Positions 1 through 11,804 of a stretch of 28,852 nt of DNA are shown one piece after another. The position numbers and the translations under genes were made by a program. The notes beneath the pieces were generated by a model. That model saw nothing but the letters and a program-made list of their open reading frames with translations. It did no database searches and was not told where the DNA came from. How positions within the stretch are numbered: position 1 is the stretch's first letter; the number at the start of each line of letters is the position of its first letter. Source of the DNA: Funneliformis mosseae. Taxonomy: Eukaryota; Glomeromycota; Glomeromycetes; Glomerales; Glomeraceae. Location: positions 1 to 28,852 of the forward strand of contig CAJVPP010000617.1 in the NCBI GenBank assembly GCA_910592005.1. Reading direction: 5' to 3'.

Positions 1-106
1 CAGGTGATCATGTATTGTGTTATATTATATTTCTGGAAAATTTAAGGGGTAGTTATATAATAATTTTGGATGATCTCAGGTGGTCAGATACTTATGACCG
101 CTACTG
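1..106 (-). mobile_element. Tc1/mariner element terminus, cut by window edge
   Basis: The reverse complement of this stretch begins CAGTAGCGGTCATAAGTATC and is about 90% identical by eye to the left end of the complete Tc1 element at 24237-25504. I count about ten mismatches in 106 bp, nearly all transitions. A TA dinucleotide follows at 107-108, the expected Tc1 target site. This is therefore the 5' end of a second copy in the opposite orientation, with its body lying left of the window. No coding part is visible here. Confidence 0.8.
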
Positions 107-944
107 TAGATCTTAAAACTCTTTGAATAACTATAAATAAATAAAAAAAATAATTCCATATATAATTTATTCTTATTTTATATAAATCTCTTATTATTTT
201 AATAAAATATTAAAAAATATTTAGATATAACAGTAATGATAAATAAAGAATTAGCTGTAAGCTCTATTATTTAAAGAAATTATTTCACTTATCTTTCTCT
301 TTAGCTATAATAAGAAAATTCAAAAAAGAAAATGAAAAAGAATATAATATAAGAAAAAATTTAAAAATAAAATTTATAATTAGAAGTTTAAATAATAGCT
401 TAATTTAAAGTGTAAAATACAATTAAATATAGAATACAATATGTAGTTTATTAAAATGATAATTATATATATGATAATTTAAATAATTGATCTGATAGAT
501 CTGTTAAAATAACTAATAAATATAGAATAATGTAATATAATACATTAAATTTTACCATTAATAAAAAAAAATTATTTTAATAATATATAATACATAAAAT
601 TCTAAATTTTTTATACTCTTTTTATTTTGTAATTATTATAACTATGTATCAATACAATTTTTGTAAGACTTAATACAACATTATAACTAGCTTCATAATT
701 CAAATGTCAAATATTCATATATATTAAGTTAAATTCAAAGTCAACAAATAAATTCTAATATTATTTTATAGTAAAAGCTATTATAAACTCTTAACAATAA
801 TATATAGAATAAAATTAAAGGTTGGGATATTTTTTCAAGACAAAATAATAAGGTATTTGTATAATTCTTTAGAAACTATCATAAAAACTATTAATAACTA
901 ATTATTAACTAGTATTTTTTTTATTAAAGGAATTAAACAATTAA
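107..944. other. AT-rich intergenic DNA, no gene seen
   Basis: This stretch is extremely AT-rich with many stops in all frames. I recognise no gene or structured repeat. It lies between the Tc1 end and the Plavaka-like relic and may contain the latter's decayed 5' terminus. Confidence 0.5.
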
Positions 945-3699
945 GATGATTTTATAGAGAATTTTATATCTGTTAATGAAAAAGAATTTGATGTAAATAA
1001 TGATTTTTTTCAAAACAATAATTATATAGAAGATAATAAAAGTGAATATACTCAATCACAAGATAATAAAAGTATCTCTTCTATAGTATCTAGTAAAGAT
1101 TTTTGTGGTGTGAGCTTAGATAATGCTTATGATGATTTAAATAATAGTACAAAACAAATATTATGGTTGAGTGAAACATATAAGGAATTCATGATGACTA
1201 TAATACAATATCATCTTTCTAATACAGCTGCTAATTCTATGTTATATATACTAAAAAAATATTGTACTAACTCGCTTTTTAAATCTATTAAAAAAAGACA
1301 AGCATTTATTGATAATATGAATATTAAGGGTTTACAATTTAAGGAAAAGTTCTTATGATATTTGAAGGAGAAATTTACAAATTATATTATTGACTAATTT
1401 ATGATGCAATTAAAAGTTTAATATCAAATCCTGATTTGAATAAAGACTTTCTTTTTGATTATAAAGAGTAATAGAAATCTGGTCTTATTAGTATTTTATA
1501 ATGCATTTTTTAATATTCAATATTTAGAAAATTAATAATTTTATTCTTTTAGAATAGATTACTTAAACACATTTATTCTGAATAGAATATTACAGATTAG
1601 TAGTGTAAAAGATATAATCTATTTAGTAAGATTCTGATAGTTATAATTTATACTGATGGAATAACTCTTGATATTCTTAATTAAAAATCTGAGATCCTAT
1701 TTTTTTAACTTTTGAAAATATTTCAATTTATGCTGTAACTTACTTGATGTAAAAATTCTTATTAGTTTCTACCTCACTTATCTACTCAAAATAATAAATT
1801 TTGAAGCTTTAAAGAATTTAAAGAGACAAAAAGAGATTTAAATTATTGTACTTTGAAATATTTATTAAGCCCACTTCTTAAAAGTGATAGAATATATTTG
1901 GCTATAAATGGAAATATTGAATATTTTATTATTCATTTATCTATTATACTTGCAGATATATTAGAAATACAAAGTATTTATTGTATATACAAATCTTATT
2001 GCACATAATGTTCTTATTATAAATATCTTATACCTAATAATAAACTTAATAATATAAATATTGAACAAGATTCAATAGTTTTATGTAATCATATAAATAT
2101 GCAAAATGCTATCTTTTTTAATAATGCAAAAGAATATTCTATTCATAAATATAATAATTTTTTCTGAAATTTTAAGTAAGGTCAAATTTATTTAAAGTTT
2201 TATTCTTTTTTTATTCTTTATTAGAATGACGAATATATATGATGTAACAGTATTAGATTATATGTATTTACAAGAAATTGGATTAATTTCATATATACTT
2301 ATTTATACAAGAGATATGCTTATTTATCAATATGAAAATAGGATTATTAGCAAAATGGATAATCAGCTGACTATTATTATATAATTTAATGGTATAATAT
2401 TAAAAAAAATATTAATAAGATGTAAAATTCATAGGAGCTGAAATGAGAGATGTTATAAAAATTATTGTATTTATGCCTGAAGAGCTGTATATAACAGATG
2501 ATATAATTAACTACCAAACAGATAATAATTTATATACTACTATTTTATGTAAAATACTAATTCAATATTATATTAAATATATTAAGATGTATATTATATC
2601 AAGAAAAAATAAATTTAGTGAAGATGATTTAAAAATCTTTAAGGTATTATTAATTAATAATATGTATAATTTATATTAATTTATTTTTTATTATATAGCA
2701 TAAGATAATTAATTGGTCAAATGATTTCATAAATATATTTGCATAATTTTTTAATCATAGTTTACTATTATCAAAACTTCATATATAAAGATATCATACT
2801 ATTTATACTATTTAGCATTATGATACTCTTAATAGATTAACAACTGAAAAATATGAAATATTACATAAAAATTGTATTAAAAATCCATATAGAATGTCTA
2901 ATAAAGATATACATAATCAAATATTAAAGACAGTATTTTATAATATAATTTTAGATATTTTTTTGAGAAATTTTTTATCATATTTATTTACTTTTTTTAT
3001 TACAGATTTGATGACAAATAATTATAAATACTACAAGAAAAATTATTAACTTAAAATTAAATTCTATGAAGTTATTATTTTGGACATTGTCAATTAGTAA
3101 AATATATGTTTTTCAGAAAAAACTTGAACATGAAGAAAATGTAGATGATTTATGTATTAAAGGAATAGAATATTTAATTACTTTTTAGATATATATTTGG
3201 ATGATATATCTAATGTATCAGTAAACAAAAAGATTTATTTAAAGATTTATTCTAATGAAATATTAATAAATAGAAAAATTGTATATGTGATAAACAAATT
3301 TTATGGTTATACAAGATTCAGTGATATTGCAATTGCAATGAATGATACAGATTATTTAATCAATAATAGATTATGTTATGGCAAGGCAAATATTTACAAT
3401 ATATATTTATAAGATATTTTTTAAATTTAACTAAAAAAAAACTATTAATATCTTAATTTTTACAGGTATTAATGCTAGTTGAAGTCTTATTTCTATCTAA
3501 TTGTTCTTTTTGATCTTTTATCTTAATACATTAGTATGATTATCATTCTAAACAGAATCTATTAATATATGAATGTCTATATATAAAGTTTATAAATCAC
3601 TATGATTTAATTTTTTTGTATTTATTGCTGGTTTAATACATATAGTAAAACGCTTTGATTTTAATAATGAATTTTTTGTAAATAAGTTTATTTTTTAAT
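945..3699 (+). pseudogene. Plavaka/KDZ-like transposase relic
   Basis: This is a heavily decayed transposase ORF read across many stops and frame changes. Readable pieces follow the order I associate with Plavaka-type (Kyakuja-Dileera-Zisupton) transposases common in Glomeromycotina. They are: a segment with HLSNTAANSML and FIDNMNI (1110-1358); YYxLIYDAIKSLISNPDLNK (about 1375-1450); NIYDVTVLDYMYLQEIGL (about 2230-2290); MRDVIKIIVFMPEELY with a SRKNKFSEDDLKIF tail (2443-2679); LTTEKYEILHKNCIKNPYRM (about 2838-2900); VYVINKFYGYTRFSDIAIAM through LCYGKANIY (3197-3412); and VKRFDFNNEFFVNKFIF (about 3645-3699). Longest open piece is 82 codons, so it cannot make a protein. Family assignment comes from remembered similarity, not a search; the general diagnosis of a dead transposase is firmer than the family name. 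I did not find terminal repeats. Confidence 0.6.
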
Positions 3700-4144
3700 A
3701 ATTTTGCACCTTTTATAGAAAATTTGTTATGTATTAAATTCTTAATGAATAGTAAAAAGTAGTCTTATAAAATAATAATATATGCACATTCATAGTTATA
3801 ATCGAAAAAAAATATACATACTTTAGTCTTATTTGATTTGCTAACTATGATACGTGTATTAATATTTAATATATTAATTTTAATTATAAAATACAGAATT
3901 CAATACTTTGATTTTTGATTTTAAAAATTGAAATTTATAAAAAAAAATCCTTAAGATTTTTCTTTAAAGATATTTAAGAAATCTGATATTTATAAAAATC
4001 TAAAAGATTTTTGAGATTTGTTAAAGAATTTTTAGAGATTTCATAAAATCACAAATCTTTGAGGATTTTTAGAAATTTATAGAATCCTTATGAATCTAAG
4101 ACTTCAGAATATTACTGATAAAAATCTTTTTTTTAATTTAATTA
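3700..4144. repeat. AT-rich spacer with short AAATCTT-type palindromes
   Basis: No gene is visible. The stretch about 3945-4110 is packed with variants of AAATCTTTAAGA and its complement, including the hairpin AAAAATCT-AAA-AGATTTTT at 3994-4012 (8-bp arms, 3-nt loop). It separates the two transposase relics, which point towards each other, and may hold the decayed ends of one or both. Confidence 0.4.
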
Positions 4145-5590
4145 AATTTTTATTTCTAAATTAATAATTTCTAAATCTTTTTGTTGAATATATTTAATTA
4201 TGTTTTCAATGTTATTTCATGTAACTATTATTGAGATTTTATATTGCTTCTCTTTCTCTTTAATTTTCTTTTTATTTGTTCTCTTTATGACTTCAACAAT
4301 TTCTTGTAATAATAATTCTTTTTTAGCAGATACTTTATCATTAATATTAATTATTTATAATTAAAAGATTTGTGAATTCTAACTCATTAATTAATGATTA
4401 TAATTTATATTTAATATTATCTTTTTCATAATTAGAATTATTTGAATATTCAGAATCTTTTATATTATTATTGAAAAAAATTTTAGCTTTAGTCTAACTG
4501 CTAAAAATTATTTTTTTAGATATTTTTTTTAAGCATTAACAATTAAATTGATTAAATTAAAAATATCAATTAAAGGTAAAATAGAGTCTCTTTCTTTATA
4601 AAAATTATAAGTTTGAATATAATTTTATATAACAATTTGTGATATTATACTTTTAAATTATAAATAATACCTTAATCTAATGATTGAAGATATGATGTTA
4701 TATTTGATGGTAAAAAATGAACCTTAATATTTGAAAGACTATTAATATTCTCAGATTCATAATATCTAACATTATCTATTAGTAAAATAATATGCTGATT
4801 TTCTCTAAGTATTTTAAAATTTAATCTTTTAAGATAATATTTGAAAATACTTTTTTGTATCTAAACTTTAAAATTCTAATAATACCAAATAATAAGAGAT
4901 TTTTTTTAATTTCTATAAATATATGTGATATTTTATATTTATGAAAACTAAAGGCAATCTTTCATTATTAGAAGTATTATAAATTGCCAAAATACTAATA
5001 TATTTTTTAAGACATTTTTTACCAAGTATAGGATTATGTATTATTATTTTAGATAGTTCTAAATATTAAAAAAGAGCAATTTTATCACAGTTTCAAATAT
5101 CTTTTAGTTTATATTCTTGAAAATTTTTTTATAATTCAGCTCTCATTTATAAAAGTTCATCATAAAAGCATTATTAGCTTCTCTTTTTTTATATATATGC
5201 AAATTATTTCTTTATTTAAAGTTACTTAACTATCCTACAAATACTAAAAAGTTAGTAATATTAAGTAAGTTGGTATATTTTACTACTTTTTGTTAGATAA
5301 TAGGTTTATTAATAGTTAAATTTCTTGATATTTATTAATTAATCCAAATTTTCATTGCTTTTTATAGTTGTGGATAAATACTAGAAAATTATTTGCATTT
5401 AGTAAAGTAATATTAATAAAAAGCAAATGTTCTGATCTTTTTAAAATATCAGAAATTGTTTAATAAAAATTCTATATTATACTGTTAATTAAACACTACT
5501 AAGTTTTTGATCTCTTTGTTTTTTATAAGTTCTTTCTTTGAGCTAATGTTAAAGATTTCTTCTTTTTATTATTTGTTTTTCTTATGTTAA
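4145..5590 (-). pseudogene. pogo/Tigger (CENP-B-like DDE) transposase relic
   Basis: Reading the minus strand across many stops gives a colinear pogo/Tigger transposase. An N-terminal helix-turn-helix segment (KKKKSLTLAQRK) lies near 5570-5540, followed by a CENP-B-type HTH region (LLNITNF, GWLSNFKKRNNL-like) near 5260-5200. Then come FQEYKLKDI.NCDKIALF near 5125-5070 (the first catalytic Asp region), LGKKCLKKYISILAIYNTS near 5040-4980, and IILLIDNV with SNIKVHFLPSNITSYLQSLD near 4790-4690 (second Asp; the LPPNTTSxLQPxDQG signature). A charged C-terminal tail runs to about 4145. The span of about 480 codons is the normal size for the family. Stops and frameshifts throughout show it is dead. 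It points towards the Plavaka-like relic. Terminal repeats and the TA duplication were not located. Confidence 0.7.
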
Positions 5591-7262
5591 AGTAGAAAAA
5601 GTAAAAAAAATTGTTTGTCTAATTAACAAATGATTAATATAATTATTTTAGACTCTGAAAAAACTAATACATTATATCAAGACTTTTTAATTATAGTTGA
5701 TCTAGAATAAAATCTGATTTACAAAATTATTGAGATTTTACTAATAAAGTTTGATATATCAAGACTGTTTTAATATAGATGAATTGATTCTAAAAAAAAA
5801 ATCTGAAATAGTGCTAAATCCAGTTTATTGAGAATCTGATTTATCAAAATTGCCTATATATTCTCTTTAAATACACATATTATATATTTTTTTTTAAATA
5901 CACATTCTTATTTAATCTTAAATATATAGAAATTTTATAAAAATTTTTTTAAATGCATATTCTTTTTAAATACATATTTTTTAAAATTTTTACTATAGTT
6001 CTAAATGTATGTATTTAGAAAAAGCTGATTACTAAAGAAATAAATAGCATTTATTTGTTATTATATTTTTAAAATAATTAAATTTACAAATGTAGATATA
6101 TTATTAACTATAATTCAAATATGTGATTAATTTAAGCTGAAACTATAGTTTTATCTTTAAATAAAAAACTAGAGATCATTTAATTTAAAGACTAAATCAG
6201 CAGTTTTTGAATCAAATTGAATTGAATCAAACTGATAACATTTCTAGTTGATAATGAGGTATCCAATTTTTCTTAAAATAGTTTTTATATGAAATATTAA
6301 CTACTGTTTAAAATTGTTTATAACTTTCTCATTTACATTCTATTCTTGTATTAGTATATGTGAAACATTATTCAAATATCTTTTAATGATAATATTTTTT
6401 TTAAGAAAAGAATCAATCATTTTGATAGTGATCAGTAATGATCTAAACATACTTATAAGGCTTATTGAATGGATTTTAGTTTATATAATTTGAAGTCTGA
6501 TAAAAGAAAGGCAATAAAATACATTCTGAATCAGATTATAATGAAATAATTGATAAATTAACAGTCTATTAACTTTTTAACATTTTGAATTTATACAGGA
6601 ACTCTATAGTAAATTAAATTGGAAAAAGAGATTTAAAAACATAAAACATTAAAGTAATTGTAATGTCCTCAAAGCTAACAATACACAGTCATCCCATTGG
6701 AAATTCGACGACATCAAAGGTTTTGAGCACCCATAATTTAAATCTTTCGTTAAATTATTGAGTGGCAAATGAAATTTAAACAAGATAACGTGGCTCATTT
6801 TAATTCTTTCAAAATAATTGGAAAGAAGTGAATTTAAATTAAATTGCAACAGAATACGCTTTGTTTTTGCTTTAGTGAATCATTATTAAAAAAGTTTTGA
6901 TATTTGTATATAATTTAAAGAAGATACTAAAAACAACACCGCTAACTTTTTTTTAATCTAAAGGATTTCTATCCTTTAAACCTTTCAATGTCGTGGCTCA
7001 ACATGTATTATTTAATACGTTCTTATTTTTTTTATGTTTTCGTCAAATAATGGTGGCTATGTGCCGATGATCCGTGTTTCTTTTTAAAAAAGAATGTGGC
7101 TTACATCAAATTTCATCATGGCATTCGAATCGTGAGAAATTACAAATTTTTTTTACGATATATTCAAACAAATCCTTTTTACACAGCCAGGAATGTGGTT
7201 TAAGAAAAAAAAAATTTTTTTTGACTACATAAAAAATATATGCACAAATTGTGCGAAATTCC
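5591..7262. other. intergenic; transition from repeat DNA to gene island
   Basis: No gene is supported. From 5591 to about 6600 the DNA is very AT-rich, with short repeated words such as AAATACACAT (5865-5910) and ATATCAAGAC (5677, 5757). From about 6650 the composition becomes less extreme and resembles other upstream regions of the gene island. A 66-codon minus-strand frame at 6649-6849 lacks an ATG at its 5' end and was not called. Confidence 0.4.
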
Positions 7263-7270
7263 TATAAAAA
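7263..7270 (+). promoter_or_regulatory. possible TATA box of the small membrane-protein gene
   Basis: TATAAAAA lies 46-53 bp upstream of the ATG at 7316, a plausible core-promoter position with a short leader. In DNA this AT-rich the match carries limited weight. Confidence 0.35.
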
Positions 7271-7315
7271 TTTGTTCAAATCACCTGCACATAAAAAGAG
7301 AAACGAAAATTAATC

Positions 7316-7624
7316 ATGGCTTCAATAACAAACTTTTTAAAAAAAATTTCTTCTTTAACCGTCGTAAGAACAATTCTCCTGATTTTACTCACTTCTTCGG
7401 TTAGTTCTTATGTATCCGATTCACACGTTTTTAAAATTAGTCGAGACGGTGAAGTGAAACTTGATTGTAATTTTAATTGTATTATAGAAACAATACTTCT
7501 TTGCATTTTTCTTTTATTTTTCTTTATCTTTATTATAATAGTGTTATATGATTGTTATTATAGGAAAAAACATAAACATAGTAAGGTTAAAGATTTGGAA
7601 TCTTTAAAATCAAATATTAATTAA
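7316..7624 (+). CDS. small secretory-pathway membrane protein, unknown function
   Basis: This uninterrupted 102-codon ORF starts at an ATG preceded by a TATA-like box. I do not recognise a family. Residues 1-31 look like a signal peptide or signal anchor (basic LKK, hydrophobic VVRTILLILLTS, then SSVSS). A short polar segment with a CNFNC motif (51-55) follows. Residues 56-78 form a strong hydrophobic helix ending in YDCYY, and a very basic tail (RKKHKHSKVK, 83-92) is typical of a cytosolic stop-transfer flank. The predicted form is a tiny type I single-pass protein with about 25 luminal residues, or a two-helix hairpin if the N-terminus is not cleaved. It lies 526 bp upstream of FIGNL1 on the same strand. 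Codon use and ATG start make it more credible than the random frames nearby, but it could still be chance or one exon of a larger gene. Confidence 0.5.
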   Translation: MASITNFLKKISSLTVVRTILLILLTSSVSSYVSDSHVFKISRDGEVKLDCNFNCIIETILLCIFLLFFFIFIIIVLYDCYYRKKHKHSKVKDLESLKSNIN

Positions 7625-8093
7625 TTATGTGAAAATTTTTTATTACTTATATTTTCTCAATTATCACAACATTAGAGGAAATAATTTAAATCTTTTACTA
7701 ATAGAAAGCGTCGAGGGATTAAAGATTTGAATTGAAAATTTGCTACTAGAAGTTGATTTTTAAATAACAAATTCGGGGTTCGCTTTGTAAATTTGGGCGT
7801 TAAAGATCAAAGAAAGTTGACGTAATGTTTGAAATCATATTATCATGAAAGTAAATCTCTAAGGATTGTAATGGCTTACACAAGCAATTCTTGTAGTGGA
7901 TGACTAGAACTTCAAGAGTTGTATTTTTTCAATTATAAAATAATTTGATCATTGAATTTTAAAATTTCAACACGTTTGTTAAATTTACTTTTCGCGCTGA
8001 CTTTAAATATGTAACGTTGATTTAAATAATGTCTCCAACTAATAAATTATTCGATGATTTTGAGTTAAACTATTTATCATCAACCCATCATTC
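7625..8093. other. intergenic region upstream of FIGNL1
   Basis: I see no gene here. The stretch should contain the 3' end of the small membrane-protein transcript and the FIGNL1 promoter. It is less AT-rich than the flanking repeat regions. Confidence 0.4.
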
Positions 8094-8100
8094 TATAAAA
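8094..8100 (+). promoter_or_regulatory. possible TATA box of FIGNL1
   Basis: TATAAAA sits 51-57 bp upstream of the proposed ATG at 8151, followed by a pyrimidine-rich stretch (CCTCTTTCTTTCC) just before the start. Position and sequence suit a core promoter. Confidence 0.4.
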
Positions 8101-8150
8101 TTATACTTCAATCCAAAATTATATTAAACCTCTTTCTTTCCGATAAAAGA

Positions 8151-11100
8151 ATGAATAAACAAAGCTGTCTGAAAGAACATTACTTTGAAAAATTCTTATA
8201 TGGAAGTGGAAACGATCATATTTCCATGCCTATCTCTTCACATCAAGAACCACAAATTAATAGCCATGAATTTACAAATTATCGCAAGGCACTTTCTTTA
8301 CTAATTAATGAAAATCCAGATTTTTCGTCTCTTAATAAAACTCAATTGATGGAAAATGTACCCGAAAATTATGATTGGATTGGAAATGGAAGCAACGAAA
8401 TTGACAGTGGTATTGTTCCTTCAATTATTGATTCGATTATCGAGAAAGAAGTTAATAAAAGACTTCAGCAATCAGTGAGTAATATTGAGATTTACCAAGC
8501 TGTCATCATGTTGACAACTTCTAAGATTTTTTTTTTTCTTTTATATTTTAAAAAAAAAAATATATTTTTAGCAATCATTTGTTGATGATGAATATGATAT
8601 CACAGAACAGCCAGATTTAAGTCTTTTATTTAATTATGCTAAAGAAACAGCTGCGAATCTTTCGGCACCAATAAATGCAAATAAAGGAGCTGAAATACAA
8701 CAATTAATTATGTCGAAGCCAGATCAATCTTCAGGTTGCCTTACAACAAGTTACAATAAGTATAATCATAATGGAAATGGATTCGAAGAATTTTCTGAAG
8801 GTTTAGTTACGTCAGGAAAGGTACGGGATTTAATTAATTTATCTCGTTCTTTCTCATAAAATATTGGTATTTATATATTGTTTAAAAGCGAGGATTTAAT
8901 GATTCAAGCGTTGATAACCAAACGTTTTCCAATTATAATAATAACAATTGCGAAGACGAGGATGAAGATTTTCAACAAAGTTCATTTATCAGTGCTAAAC
9001 AACAATTGGTAAATTGGTTAACATAATTTTTAATTTATTTTTTCATGTTTAATTGTTATACTTTTCTATTAGAATGTTAACAATCAAAAAAAAAGATGTC
9101 ACACACCACAAAACCGACGAGGACAACGTTCTGCTAATAAAAATTATCTACCAGGAACATTCAAAAAGAAATTGCCGTCAAATCAAGATCATAAGTTACC
9201 TAAATTCGTGTCTCCGTTGTTAGGAACGAAAATGTATAACGGAAATAAAAATTCGTATGTACGATCAAATAAAACATACTCTTAAGTATAATAAAGTTTA
9301 CATTTCACTTCTTTTGCTTTATAGTACAAAGCGAAATAAACTCAATCCTAATATTGAAAGTGACGAAGAAAGACTAAAAAATATTGATCCAAAAATGATT
9401 GAAATGATACAAAATGAGGTAAAGATATTATTTTACATAATTGGATTCCAAATATAAACTTAATAAATTGTTTAGATCATGGATCGGTCTCCAAATATTA
9501 CTTGGAATGATATCGCTGGATTAGAACACGCGAAAAAAACGATTCAAGAGGCTGTAACATGGCCATTGTTGAGACCGTAAGTATTCGTATTTTTTTATTT
9601 AAAAGAAACTATTAATTAAACAAACAACAAATTTCACGATTTCAGTGACATTTTTACAGGATTAAGGAGTCCACCTAAAGGTTGGCTTAGGAAAAATTGC
9701 CGCGTACAATTTATATCTGATTTTTTTTATCTTACAAATTCTTTTATCTAGGGTTATTATTGTTTGGTCCTCCAGGGACGGGTAACAAAACTTAAAATTT
9801 TTGAAAAATTTTGATTTTGTAAAATAATAAAAAATTCACCAATCAAAGTACATGTTTAGGGAAGACTTTAATTGGAAAGTGCATTGCTAGGTACTATATT
9901 TTCTATCAGAAAGCTTGCGTTAATAGAAATCTTTGGGTAGAAATTGGAATCGATCCAACTCTTGCAGTAATAAATTCCATTCCAATGTTATGTTCACGGA
10001 TTCATTATAATATCATTTCATTTATTGTTCTTTACAGCGAATCAGGTTCCACATTTTTTAGCATTAGGTTAAGATTTATCATATTGCCTTGAATAATATT
10101 TTCAAAGTTGAAATCTCTAATGATCATTTTCATTGTAGCTCCTCATCGTTGACTTCAAAATGGGTTGGAGATGGTGAAAAAATGGTAAGATACGCAAAAT
10201 ATTCTGTTTCAATTTTTTTCTACTTAAATGAAATTTATTCCAGGTTCGAGCTTTGTTCGCGGTTGCAAGAGTAAATCAACCTGCTGTAGTTTTCGTGGAT
10301 GAAGTAAAGTTGACTTTATAATCTCAATTTGCGCATATGTCGAAACATAGTTAATAATTTATTGATATAATAGATTGATTCGTTACTAACACAAAGGACT
10401 GATGGAGAATATGAGTCATCAAGACGGATCAAGACCGAATTTCTTGTTCAATTTGTATGTAATAACGATATATCGCAGTTATTAAAAAAATTTTTTTCCT
10501 AAAAATAAAAATAATAATAATAAATGAATACATATTTTAGGACGGTGTTAAAACTGCGAGCTTAGAGGAAGATCGAATTCTTGTTGTTGGTGCAACAAAT
10601 AGGTTTGAAAGATTGAATTATTCCGTTAACTCGTATGATCCCATCTTTTGACAATTTTTTTTTATTCAATTAGACCACAAGAAATTGATGAAGCAGCGCG
10701 TGAGTGATATTAATTCTTTTTAAATTCTTTATATGGTATTTACAAATTTCTATTTATTAATAAGGACGTCGATTTCGTAAGAAACTTTATATTCCTCTAC
10801 CAGAGAATGAGGGAAGATTTACAATTGTGAAGAATTTGTTATCAAAACAAAAGCATCTTTTAACAGATGAGCAAATCCGTGATATCTGTGGGAAAACAGC
10901 GGGTAATGATGATTATTAGATAAAGTTCTCTACGCTAAAAAAATAAAATAAGTATTTGAGTTTATTGGTTTATTTAAATAGGATATTCCGGATCCGATAT
11001 GGACGGACTTTGTCGAGGTAAAAGCATAATTGTGGTAATGTATGAATTATTTGTAATGTACTTATCAAAATATAATAGAGGCTGCATTGGGACCTATACG

Positions 11101-11400
11101 CATTATAGGTGATATTAGGACGATTTCAGGTTTGTATGTGCGTCGAGTTATAAATAATCTTAAAAAAATTACTATTAATATATATGTAATATTTAACAAA
11201 TAGCTGACGAAGTTCGTCCGATAAATTATCAAGATTTTCTAGATGCAATAACTCAAGGTAAAAATTTCATAAGTTGACATTTCAGTACGATAATCATTCG
11301 TAATAAAATTTCAAACATTGTTAAAGTACGAGCAAGTGTTAGTGATCGTGACCTGGAATTATATCAAAGATGGAATCAAGAATATGGCAGCTTATCATAA
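8151..11400 (+). CDS. FIGNL1: FIGNL1-type AAA ATPase (fidgetin-like 1), 20 exons
   Basis: The spliced product is 607 aa. Exons: 8151-8474, 8572-8820, 8889-9008, 9073-9254, 9325-9418, 9476-9576, 9646-9680, 9752-9781, 9860-9890, 10038-10067, 10139-10184, 10244-10303, 10374-10454, 10541-10602, 10674-10699, 10765-10902, 10982-11017, 11079-11129, 11204-11257, 11327-11400. All introns are GT...AG and the frame closes exactly. Residues 1-300 are polar and poorly conserved. The [14 protein letters not shown] linker and [13 protein letters not shown] begin a meiotic-clade AAA domain (about 310-607). It has Walker A GPPGTGKT (374-381), pore segment KWVGDGEKM, Walker B VVFVDE (429-434), sensor GATNRP (479-483), the arginine-rich EAARRRFRKK and a Vps4-type C-terminal helix (DLELYQRWN). 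The TGLRSPPKG and LIGKCIAS wording favours FIGNL1 over spastin or katanin. The family is a hexameric ATPase that dismantles RAD51/DMC1 filaments and limits crossovers. All catalytic motifs are intact, so it is probably active. Confidence 0.93.
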
Positions 11401-11763
11401 ATATAAAATAACCATCATCTGTAGTGAAAAATAAAAATAAGTTTGCAAGTATTAATAATCATTTTTATTGACTATTCTATTTAAAAATTAATTCATAGCA
11501 AATCATAACCAAATAAAGTATTTTAATTTAGATTCATAATGAAGAATAAATCGGGACATTATTATATTATTTTACTTAACTTCCAAACTTAGAATATTCG
11601 TCAAGTTGCTAACATAAATATGTCATTATTAGCACATCCTTTTTAAAATACGAGATTTTTTTTAGTCCTTATTGAAAGGATGAATATTAAAGAAAGTTGT
11701 AATAGGGGCGTCATTTATAATTTTTTTAAATTATAAAATGCTTTCTATAACTGGACAAAAAAT
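11401..11763. other. intergenic between FIGNL1 and F-box gene
   Basis: No gene is visible. AATAAA-like words at about 11430 and 11510 could serve FIGNL1 3'-end formation. The rest is promoter space for the downstream F-box gene. Confidence 0.4.
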
Positions 11764-11773
11764 TATATATATA
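11764..11773 (+). promoter_or_regulatory. possible TATA element of the F-box gene
   Basis: TATATATATA followed by a T run lies about 32-41 bp upstream of the ATG at 11805. The position is suitable, but the background is AT-rich. Confidence 0.3.
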
Positions 11774-11804
11774 TTTTTTTTTTTTTACAAAAAATTTCGA
11801 GATC

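Noticed and set aside
6649..6849. 66-codon minus-strand frame
   Set aside because: It opens at TTG rather than ATG, has no recognisable domain and lies at the repeat/gene transition; it is probably chance or a fragment.
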